Virus record (IMG/VR): IMGVR_UViG_3300036768_000484 | Location: 1 to 34,380 of that record | Length of the DNA stretch: 34,380 nucleotides | Direction: 5' to 3' (one strand) | Source of the DNA: a virus | Part shown: piece by piece, positions 29,144-34,380 of the stretch | Layout of the letters: every line of letters starts with the position of its first letter | Numbering within the stretch: position 1 is the stretch's first letter | The notes under the pieces: generated by a model | The model's database searches: none | What the model was told of the DNA's origin: nothing | Seen by the model: only the letters and a program-made list of their open reading frames with translations | Translations under genes and position numbers: made by a program

Positions 29144-29443
29144 ATGACAAAAGCAATCGTATATCCGATCTTGACTGGTGATGACTGGCTCAATCCGGAG
29201 CCACCGCTCCCGCTGGAGCGTGACTCTAAGGCCGCTGCCATCCGCGCCCTCCGCGATGAAGGCTACCGGATCATATGGAGCGGTGGCTTGTTCGATGTGT
29301 TGACTACCAGCGCTCAAGAGCTGTGCTGCGGGCGGGGTGACAACCCTCGTGTCATCAGCCGGGAGCGCGCTATCGGCTCCCAACTCCCGGAAGATGCCGA
29401 GATTACGAAATACGTGGTCTCGGTCTGGCCCACGAAGGACTGA
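29144..29443 (+). CDS. Hypothetical early protein, first gene of rightward operon
   Basis: A 99-residue soluble protein with no recognised domain, reading VYPILTGDDWLNPEPPLPL, then AAIRALRDEGYRIIWSGGLFD and ending in TKYVVSVWPTKD. A strong GGAGG lies 8 bases ahead of the ATG. Its leader of about 55 bases has two hairpins: CAGCA/TGCTG at 29091-29103 and GCCCC/GGGGC at 29112-29130, the second ending just before the ribosome site. As the first gene behind a strong early promoter it may be a takeover or anti-host protein; this is position only. Confidence 0.7.
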   Translation: MTKAIVYPILTGDDWLNPEPPLPLERDSKAAAIRALRDEGYRIIWSGGLFDVLTTSAQELCCGRGDNPRVISRERAIGSQLPEDAEITKYVVSVWPTKD

Positions 29444-29465
29444 GACATGATCTGACGCCACGACA

Positions 29466-29487
29466 CCCCCGGCCGAAAGGTCGGGGG
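29466..29487 (+). other. Stable GAAA-loop hairpin between early genes
   Basis: A 9-bp stem CCCCCGGCC (29466-29474) with GGTCGGGGG (29479-29487), one G-U pair, closed by a GAAA tetraloop. No U-run follows, so it is not a standard terminator. It lies between the first gene and the exonuclease gene and may stabilise or process the transcript. Confidence 0.75.
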
Positions 29488-29511
29488 AAACCAACTAACA
29501 GGAGGAAAGCA

Positions 29512-30498
29512 ATGAACACCGAACACGAAAAATGGCTCGAAGAACGCCGTAACGGAATCGGCGGCTCCGACATTGCCGCCATTCTCGGCTTGACGCCGAA
29601 GTGGAGAACGGCCCTCGACGTGTGGCTGGACAAGACCGGCCAAACGACCGAAGAAATCGGCAACGCCGAAGCCGCATACTGGGGAACATTGTTAGAGGGG
29701 GAGATTGCGCGCGAGTACGGACGGCGCACAGGCCGCACCGTGCAGCGCGTCAATCGAATCCTTCGCCATCCGGCCCACTCGTGGGTCATCGGGAATATCG
29801 ACCGCGCCGTGGTGCGCAATGGATCGCGCGTGCGCGTGGCTGCCGATGGCGGCACGCTCTTAGGCGCTGATGGTCTGCTGGAGGTCAAAACCACCAGCGC
29901 TTACAAGGCAGGCGAATGGGGCCGCGACGGCGAGGAGGACGCGGTGCCGATTCCATACCAAGCCCAGGTCATGTGGTACCTGGGCATAACTGGAATGCCG
30001 TGGTGCGATGTTGCCGCTTTGATCGGCGGCCAGCGGATGGTTATCCGGAGAATCCACCGCGACGACGAGACCATCGCCGTGATGCTGGAGCGCGCTCACG
30101 AGTTCTGGCACAAGTACGTTCTGACTAGACAGCCGCCGGAGCCGACAACGGCAAAGGACGTCGAGCGGCTATTCCCGTCCGACAACGGCGAGGCGCTTGA
30201 GGCTGACGAGGAACTACTGGCGGCCTACAACGCCGCGCGAGAAGCAAAGGCCAGAATGGAGCAAGCAGAGACGGACTACGAGGCTGCCGTGGAGCGTATC
30301 AAGATTGCCATGGGAGAGCGATCAGTTGTCACGCTCAACGGCCAGACGCTGGTGACTTGGAAGGCCAGTCAGCCTTACAAGCGCACAGACTGGAAGGCAC
30401 TTGTTTATCACCACTGGCCGGTGCCTCCACGCGATCTTGTCGAACAATTCACAACCGAAGTTCCAGGAACCCGCCGGTTCCTTTTGAAGGAGGTCTAA
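29512..30498 (+). CDS. YqaJ-like 5'-3' exonuclease (recombination)
   Basis: A 328-residue lambda-exonuclease-type protein. Residues 17-26 are GGSDIAAILG, the family signature. Catalytic residues fit at D97 (GNIDR), E124 and K126 (LEVKT), and Q150/Q152 in PYQAQVMWYLG. It would resect DNA ends to give 3' single strands for RecT. Residues 210-290 form a helical region (AAREAKARMEQAETDYEAAVERI cut short here at AVERI). AGGAGG precedes the ATG. It lies two genes before recT. Confidence 0.9.
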   Translation: MNTEHEKWLEERRNGIGGSDIAAILGLTPKWRTALDVWLDKTGQTTEEIGNAEAAYWGTLLEGEIAREYGRRTGRTVQRVNRILRHPAHSWVIGNIDRAVVRNGSRVRVAADGGTLLGADGLLEVKTTSAYKAGEWGRDGEEDAVPIPYQAQVMWYLGITGMPWCDVAALIGGQRMVIRRIHRDDETIAVMLERAHEFWHKYVLTRQPPEPTTAKDVERLFPSDNGEALEADEELLAAYNAAREAKARMEQAETDYEAAVERIKIAMGERSVVTLNGQTLVTWKASQPYKRTDWKALVYHHWPVPPRDLVEQFTTEVPGTRRFLLKEV

Positions 30499-30499
30499 G

Positions 30500-30856
30500 A
30501 TGGAAATCAAACTTAAAGAAGAGATTATTTCATCAGCGCTTGAGGGCGCTTTCGGTCGCGCAATAGACAACTTGATGTACAGCCGAGAAGTGCATGCTGC
30601 CATTGTCGAAGCTGTGTCCGGCAGCATTGCATCACATGCCATCGGGCAAGCTGTGGAAAATGCTGTCAAGAGCATCGACAAGGCCTCAATAACACAGGCA
30701 ATCGCGCTCGAAATGCAGCGATGCATCGTGGTCGGCGTTTCCAAAGTTGTCGAGGACGCTGTGGTCGAGATCATAGCCAAGATGCGAGGCGCATATACGG
30801 CAGACGAAAAACAGCGCATCCGCGCAGAACTGCAAGCAAAAGGAGGGATGAAATGA
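30500..30856 (+). CDS. Helical protein between exonuclease and RecT genes, unknown
   Basis: A 118-residue, almost entirely helical protein (VHAAIVEAVSGSIASHAIG, KASITQAIALEMQ), without membrane segments. GGAGG stands before the ATG, which lies 1 base after the exonuclease stop; its own stop overlaps the recT ATG (ATGA at 30853-30856). Tight packing between a nuclease and an annealing protein suggests a recombination accessory. I do not recognise the family. Confidence 0.7.
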   Translation: MEIKLKEEIISSALEGAFGRAIDNLMYSREVHAAIVEAVSGSIASHAIGQAVENAVKSIDKASITQAIALEMQRCIVVGVSKVVEDAVVEIIAKMRGAYTADEKQRIRAELQAKGGMK

Positions 30857-31704
30857 CATCAGCACTGAAAGAAGCAGTAACCGGAAAATATCCAGCAAAC
30901 CGCAAACCGGCAGGCGGCGACATCGCCGCCTTGCTGACCGATCAGAGGATAAAGGCGCAGATGGCTTTAGCTTTACCAAAACACGTTACCGCAGACCGTC
31001 TTGCGCGCGTGGCGCTCACCGAAGTGCGCAAGAACCCGGCTCTGGCGAAATGCGACCAGACAAGCTTCCTAGGAGCGCTCATGACCTGCGCCAGTCTCGG
31101 CCTAGAGCCAGGCGGGCCGCTTGGGCATGCGTACCTTGTGCCTTTTGAGAACCGCAAGAAGGGGATTATGGAAGTCCAGTTCATCATCGGTTACCGAGGC
31201 ATGATCGAGCTGGCGCGCCGCAGTGGCCAGATCATGAGCATCGAAGCGCGCGCCGTCTACGAGGGCGACACCTTCGAGGTGGTGTTTGGCCTTGAAAGCA
31301 ACCTGCGCCACATCCCCGACTTCGACAATCCGAACCGCGTACAGCCGGACAAGCTGCGGTTCGTCTACGCCGTCGCCAAGCTCCGTGACGGAGGCGTCCA
31401 GTTCGACGTGATGAGCCGCCGCGAGATAGAGGCCGTGCGCGCGCAGTCACGCGCTGGCACGAGTGGGCCTTGGGTAACACATTACGAGGCGATGGCGTTA
31501 AAGACTGTGATGCGCCGCTTATTCAAGTGGCTGCCGATTAGCATCGAGCTCGCCGCGGCTATCGAAGCAGACGAGCGCGCCGATCTTGGGTTGCCTCAAG
31601 ACAATCCGCTGCTTGAGGCGGAGGTAGAGACTGCGCAGCCTCAGCAGGAAGCGCAAGAGACGGAGCAGAGCGCTGACGGCGAGGCAGAGGAGGTCAAGCA
31701 ATGA
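30853..31704 (+). CDS. recT: RecT-family single-strand annealing protein
   Basis: A 283-residue RecT. Typical stretches are FLGALMTCASLGLEPGGPLG, HAYLVPFENRKKG, QFIIGYRGMIELARRSG and WVTHYEAMALKTVMRRLFKW. It anneals the single strands produced by the YqaJ exonuclease, making concatemers and allowing repair. The frame is open further upstream but the ATG at 30853 is supported by AGGAGG and the overlap with the previous stop. The last 40 residues are acidic and probably disordered. Confidence 0.93.
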   Translation: MTSALKEAVTGKYPANRKPAGGDIAALLTDQRIKAQMALALPKHVTADRLARVALTEVRKNPALAKCDQTSFLGALMTCASLGLEPGGPLGHAYLVPFENRKKGIMEVQFIIGYRGMIELARRSGQIMSIEARAVYEGDTFEVVFGLESNLRHIPDFDNPNRVQPDKLRFVYAVAKLRDGGVQFDVMSRREIEAVRAQSRAGTSGPWVTHYEAMALKTVMRRLFKWLPISIELAAAIEADERADLGLPQDNPLLEAEVETAQPQQEAQETEQSADGEAEEVKQ

Positions 31705-32252
31705 TCATCGGTCTTTGCGGCCCCGCTGGGTCTGGGAAGGATACAGTGCGCTCTATCCTTGAGCGCAAGCACGGATTCGTCGGGCTGGCGTTTGCCGATC
31801 CGATCCATGAGATGCTGAAAGCTCTGCTTGCGACGATCGACATGCGCACCTACGGCAATTACCGCTCCCTCAAGGAGCGGCCGGTGCCGCTCATAGGCGC
31901 AAGCTACAGGGAAATGGCGCAGACGCTCGGCACGGAGTGGGGCAGGAAACAAATTGGAGAAAATTTTTGGGTAGCGATTGCCATGCACCGGGTGCGCATG
32001 ATGAAGGCGTATGGCAATCGCCGGATCGTGATCAGCGACGTGCGCTTCCCTAACGAAATGAGAGCGATCCGCGAGGTCGGTGGCAGGATATGGGCCATCA
32101 CGCGGACCGGGGTCGAGCCGGTGAACGATCACGTCTCGGAGGCCATGGCACGCGACGCCGTGCACTTTGCGGACAGGATCATCAGCAACGACGGCACGAT
32201 TGAAGACCTTGAGCGCGCGGTAAGTGAAACACTAAACAACATAAACAACTAA
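31701..32252 (+). CDS. Deoxynucleoside monophosphate kinase-like P-loop protein
   Basis: A 183-residue protein with a perfect P-loop GPAGSGKDT at residues 7-15, then FADPIHEMLKALLA and a later SDVRFPNEMRAIRE stretch, as in phage dNMP kinases related to T4 gene 1. It would convert dNMPs to dNDPs to feed phage DNA synthesis. The ATG overlaps the recT stop (31701-31704). The final helix is Asn-rich and weakly conserved in appearance. Confidence 0.85.
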   Translation: MIIGLCGPAGSGKDTVRSILERKHGFVGLAFADPIHEMLKALLATIDMRTYGNYRSLKERPVPLIGASYREMAQTLGTEWGRKQIGENFWVAIAMHRVRMMKAYGNRRIVISDVRFPNEMRAIREVGGRIWAITRTGVEPVNDHVSEAMARDAVHFADRIISNDGTIEDLERAVSETLNNINN

Positions 32253-32269
32253 CTTAGGCGAGGTCAGAT

Positions 32270-32497
32270 ATGGTGGAAAAACAGCCTATTAGTGTTAAAT
32301 GCGCTTCAGACTCAGTCTTCGAGTCGTTATGGATGGAAATGACCGTATGCGGCGATGGAGAAGTAAGGCTTATGTTCGAAGATGGAAACCATGCTATTTA
32401 TATCTACACTAAATCGACAGAAGAGATGAGAAAGATTCTAGAGACTGCTTTGGATATGCTTAATCGATGGCGCCCTGGCAGGCGGCGCCATGAGTAG
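32270..32497 (+). CDS. Small hypothetical protein
   Basis: A 75-residue acidic protein with a beta N-terminal half (WMEMTVCGDGEVRLMFEDG) and a helical end (EEMRKILETALDMLNRW), finishing in a basic RPGRRRHE. GAGG lies before the ATG at moderate spacing. Its last codons lie within a perfect 8-bp-stem hairpin (32467-32491). No family recognised; it is the last gene before the operon's internal terminator. Confidence 0.65.
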   Translation: MVEKQPISVKCASDSVFESLWMEMTVCGDGEVRLMFEDGNHAIYIYTKSTEEMRKILETALDMLNRWRPGRRRHE

Positions 32498-32533
32498 CCT
32501 GCCCCTCCAGACCGCCGGATTTGATTGATCCGG
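32467..32533 (+). other. Two hairpins with alternative pairing ahead of terminator
   Basis: Hairpin one pairs ATGGCGCC (32467-32474) with GGCGCCAT (32484-32491). Hairpin two pairs CCGGAT (32515-32520) with ATCCGG (32528-32533). The loop of hairpin one holds GGCAGGC (32477-32483), which is complementary to GCCTGCC at both 32497-32503 and 32538-32544. The second of these overlaps the 5' arm of the terminator, so competing folds are possible. Confidence 0.6.
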
Positions 32534-32538
32534 CTTTG

Positions 32539-32581
32539 CCTGCCGCCGCGGACGATTCCCCGACGGCGGCGGGGCTTTTTT
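32539..32581 (+). terminator. Rho-independent terminator within the early operon
   Basis: A 10-bp GC stem (32539-32548 with 32564-32573, one G-U pair) is followed closely by six T (32576-32581). It separates the exonuclease/recT/kinase genes from the distal genes that include dnaN. Genes downstream continue in the same direction, so readthrough or regulation is implied unless another promoter exists. Confidence 0.8.
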
Positions 32582-32608
32582 CTAAACCTAGGCAGAAAGG
32601 AGATTGAG

Positions 32609-33049
32609 ATGGAAAATGCAACCGTCAAAGATGATTACCAGGGGATCAAAATCCACGGACTAGGAAAGGAGCAGCTGGACGCTGAGACAGCCAGAAAAGT
32701 GGTAGAAGCCTGGCGCATCAAGTGCCAGATCGACGATCTGAAAGAAAAGCTCGAAGCTCTCCAGTCCGAGCTCATAGCGCAGCACGGATCAGGTGTTGCG
32801 CTTGTGGTCCCCGGGGCATGTAGGGCGATTCTCTTATCGCGTCAGTCAGCCACAATCACCGATCCGAAACGCCTGGAGCAGGTGCTAGGAGCAGCAAAGT
32901 ACTTGTGTCTAGTGCGCGAGAAAGTGACCTACCACGCAGAAGATAGGCTGGTTGAAATGGCTCAAAATCCATCCGAGCCGTTGGCCAAGGCCATATCTGA
33001 GTGCATTTCCATCAGCCAAAGCAATGTAGTCACCTGGCTGGCGCAATAA
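32609..33049 (+). CDS. Coiled-coil protein of unknown function
   Basis: A 146-residue protein. Residues 30-60 form a coiled coil (VEAWRIKCQIDDLKEKLEAL), then a beta part (VALVVPGACRAILLSRQSA) and a helical end. AAAGGAG lies before the ATG at 32609; the frame is open further upstream but that would read through the terminator. The coiled coil followed by a beta core recalls small phage nuclease-inhibitor or recombination-mediator proteins, but I cannot assign it. It is the first gene after the terminator. Confidence 0.7.
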   Translation: MENATVKDDYQGIKIHGLGKEQLDAETARKVVEAWRIKCQIDDLKEKLEALQSELIAQHGSGVALVVPGACRAILLSRQSATITDPKRLEQVLGAAKYLCLVREKVTYHAEDRLVEMAQNPSEPLAKAISECISISQSNVVTWLAQ

Positions 33050-33057
33050 AACTTGGT

Positions 33058-33104
33058 GAAACAGTGCCAAGCCCGGGCAAACGTTTTATTAAACTGAGAA
33101 AAAC
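33058..33104 (+). repeat. 47-bp intergenic element, copy B (before 71-residue gene)
   Basis: Matches 21626-21672 (opposite strand) at 39 of 47 bases, including a continuous 14-base core TGCCAAGCCCGGGC. It lies 8 bases after a stop and 14 bases before the next ATG, the same placement as copy A. The second half, GTTTTATTAAAC, is itself an inverted repeat. Confidence 0.85.
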
Positions 33105-33118
33105 AATGAGGAGGGAAC

Positions 33119-33334
33119 ATGGACATAAATAGACTGATTGCAAGAACAAGACAAGGATTGACCACCGAGCAGGATGCGCAAGAAATCCTTTCCATGCTCA
33201 AGCAACTAGAGCGATACGAGCGAGCACTGCGCCAGATTGCCGCTTACGGAGGAAGCTGGTCTTCCAAAATCGCCGCGTGCGCCCTTGAATGGCGTGCTTT
33301 GGTGGAGGACTACGGCGATGAAATAGGCATATGA
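33119..33334 (+). CDS. Small hypothetical protein upstream of dnaN
   Basis: A 71-residue helical protein (INRLIARTRQGLTTEQDAQE, MLKQLERYERALRQIAAYG) with a strong GAGGAGGG site before the ATG. It follows the 47-bp element and ends 17 bases before dnaN, so the two probably share a transcript. The YERALRQIA stretch is common in small phage early proteins of unknown role. No domain recognised. Confidence 0.7.
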   Translation: MDINRLIARTRQGLTTEQDAQEILSMLKQLERYERALRQIAAYGGSWSSKIAACALEWRALVEDYGDEIGI

Positions 33335-33351
33335 TATCTCAGGAGATAGCC

Positions 33352-34380
33352 ATGAGGTTCCAAACCCCCCGCGAACCATTACTTGAGGCGTTGCAAAAAG
33401 TCGCCGGCGTCATAGACCACCGCTCTACCATGCCGATCCTGGCCAACGTTCTCCTCCGTCTCAAAGATGGCCGTTTGACCTTGATCGGCACCGATCTAGA
33501 AATCGAGCTCATCACGCATCTCCCCATTCAAGCTGCGGGCGAGCCGGGAGAGACGACGGTTTCCGCTAAGAAACTCCTCGACATCGTACGTCTTTTGCCT
33601 CCCCAAACCCAGCTTGGGTTTAGCCTCAAGGACGGTAAAACCTTAGAAATCCAAGCGGCAAGCGCAAGCTTCAGGCTTGCCACCTTGCCCGCCGACACTT
33701 TTCCCGAATTTACCCTGCACGGCAGCGCCATGACGGCTTATGTACGCGATGAGCGGCTTAAGAAGCTTTTGGCTAAAACCTTCTATGCCATCGCCAAGAA
33801 AGACGTACGCTACTACTTGACCGGCCTGCTTTTGGAACTGGACGGAAGCGCTATCCGCGCCGTTGCCTCTGACGGCCACCGCCTAGCTTGGTGCGAGGCG
33901 GCTTTGGAGAGCGAAGTCGAGGGCCGCTACCAACCCCTCCTGCCGCGCAAAGTCGTCCAGGAATTAATGCGCCTGCTCAAAGGCGAGCAAACCGCCATCT
34001 GTCTGCGGCTGGCAGAAAACAGCATTCGCCTGGAACTTGAGGAGGAGATTTTCTCCGCCAAACTGCTCGATGCCCGTTACCCGGATTATCGGCGGGTTTT
34101 TCCAAAAGAATTCAGCCGCCGGCTGACCTGCAACCGCCAAGCGTTGAAAGAAGCCATCAGCCGAATTTCCGTCCTCGCAGACGAACATAACCGCATCATC
34201 CTAGACGTCTCCGAGGGGACTTTACGCCTTTCCGCCCATAATCCTGAGCAAGAAGAAGCTGAAGAGCGGCTTGCGGTCAGCTATGTCGGCGAGCCGTTTA
34301 CGGTCGGCTTTAACGCCGCTTATCTCGCCGATGCAGTCTCTCACCTAGACTCTGAAACCATTCAGCTCTCTTTTGCCGAG
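33352..34380 (+). CDS. dnaN: DNA polymerase III beta sliding clamp (truncated by window end)
   Basis: A beta clamp open to the end of the window after 343 codons. It begins with MRFQTPREPLLEALQKVAG, then STMPILANVLLRL and IGTDLEIEL, aligning from the first residue with E. coli DnaN. AGGAG lies 8 bases before the ATG. All three clamp domains are represented, and the joined gene (33352-33604 plus 1-851) is full length at 367 residues. It follows small phage genes in the rightward operon, without dnaA upstream, so it looks like a phage-carried copy. With a phage initiator and loader but no polymerase, it would act with the host's polymerase III. A host chromosomal copy joined by misassembly is the alternative. 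Confidence 0.93.
   Translation, partial: MRFQTPREPLLEALQKVAGVIDHRSTMPILANVLLRLKDGRLTLIGTDLEIELITHLPIQAAGEPGETTVSAKKLLDIVRLLPPQTQLGFSLKDGKTLEIQAASASFRLATLPADTFPEFTLHGSAMTAYVRDERLKKLLAKTFYAIAKKDVRYYLTGLLLELDGSAIRAVASDGHRLAWCEAALESEVEGRYQPLLPRKVVQELMRLLKGEQTAICLRLAENSIRLELEEEIFSAKLLDARYPDYRRVFPKEFSRRLTCNRQALKEAISRISVLADEHNRIILDVSEGTLRLSAHNPEQEEAEERLAVSYVGEPFTVGFNAAYLADAVSHLDSETIQLSFAE
33605..34380 (+). repeat. Right copy of near-perfect terminal direct repeat
   Basis: Counterpart of bases 1-776. The last 52 bases carry four differences, at 34329, 34335, 34377 and 34380, all in third codon positions of dnaN. This clustering suggests a switch to a related allele near the end rather than random sequencing error. 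Confidence 0.95.

Noticed and set aside
30721-30852. Upstream extension of recT
   Set aside because: These codons lie in the previous gene in another frame; the ATG at 30853 has AGGAGG and the stop-start overlap.
32525-32608. Upstream extension of the 146-residue gene
   Set aside because: It would be read through the terminator hairpin, and a clear AAAGGAG precedes the ATG at 32609.
33605-34380. True packaged terminal repeat as in T7-like phages
   Set aside because: The copies differ at four wobble positions and the repeat lies within one coding sequence, which fits circular overlap with allelic change better.
1-34380. tRNA genes, CRISPR arrays and insertion sequences
   Set aside because: No cloverleaf-like gene, regularly spaced repeat array or transposase was seen; a dedicated search could still find a degenerate one.

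Overview
The window looks like a nearly complete genome of a tailed double-stranded DNA phage of the siphovirus type. It has a Mu-like head module, a long-tail module with a tape measure, and lambda-like or YqaJ/RecT-type replication and recombination genes. Bases 1-776 recur at 33605-34380 with only four mismatches, all in the last 52 bases. The most economical reading is a circular or circularly permuted genome of about 33.6 kb, opened inside one gene. That gene encodes a full-length bacterial-type DNA polymerase III beta sliding clamp (DnaN, 367 aa when 33352-33604 is joined to 1-851). Gene content, Shine-Dalgarno sites and sigma70-like promoters fit a Pseudomonadota host, beta or gamma, as does the clamp itself; the species cannot be named from sequence alone.

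Layout. A control region (28946-29143) carries two divergent TTGACA promoters. Leftward from it runs almost everything else on the minus strand: a Cro/YdaS-type regulator, DUF1376 protein, O-like initiator, P-like helicase loader, ParB-methyltransferase, PD-(D/E)XK-like nuclease, RusA resolvase, small terminase, second ParB-methyltransferase, large terminase, portal, zinc-ribbon protein, MuF protein with a zincin-like C-terminus, gpG-like morphogenesis protein, Mu I protease/scaffold, Mu T capsid and Mu gp35/36/37-like proteins. These are followed by the tail tube, a fibre/receptor-binding cassette (collagen-like protein, two paralogous fibres and a C-type-lectin/FGE-like protein), frameshifted tail chaperones, tape measure, tail-tip proteins, holin-like proteins and endolysin. 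Rightward from the control region runs a short plus-strand operon: an unknown protein, YqaJ exonuclease, a helical protein, RecT, dNMP kinase, small unknowns, an internal terminator and finally dnaN. One small plus-strand gene (9449-9655), resembling superinfection immunity membrane proteins, sits against the direction of the tail operon.

How it works together. The phage supplies an origin-binding-type initiator, a helicase loader and a beta clamp, but no polymerase, helicase or primase, so it appears to take over the host replisome at the loading and processivity steps. YqaJ/RecT, RusA and the nuclease would handle recombination and branched DNA; two methyltransferases would modify the genome; terminase and portal package it. 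No integrase, transposase or CI-like cleavable repressor was found, so lifestyle is uncertain.

Main points of interest are the phage-borne clamp and its divergent terminal repeat, the MuF-zincin protein with a coupled small gene, the DGR-target-like receptor protein without a reverse transcriptase, the antisense immunity-like gene, a 47-bp intergenic element shared by two distant genes, and a possible attenuator ahead of the dnaN end of the early operon.
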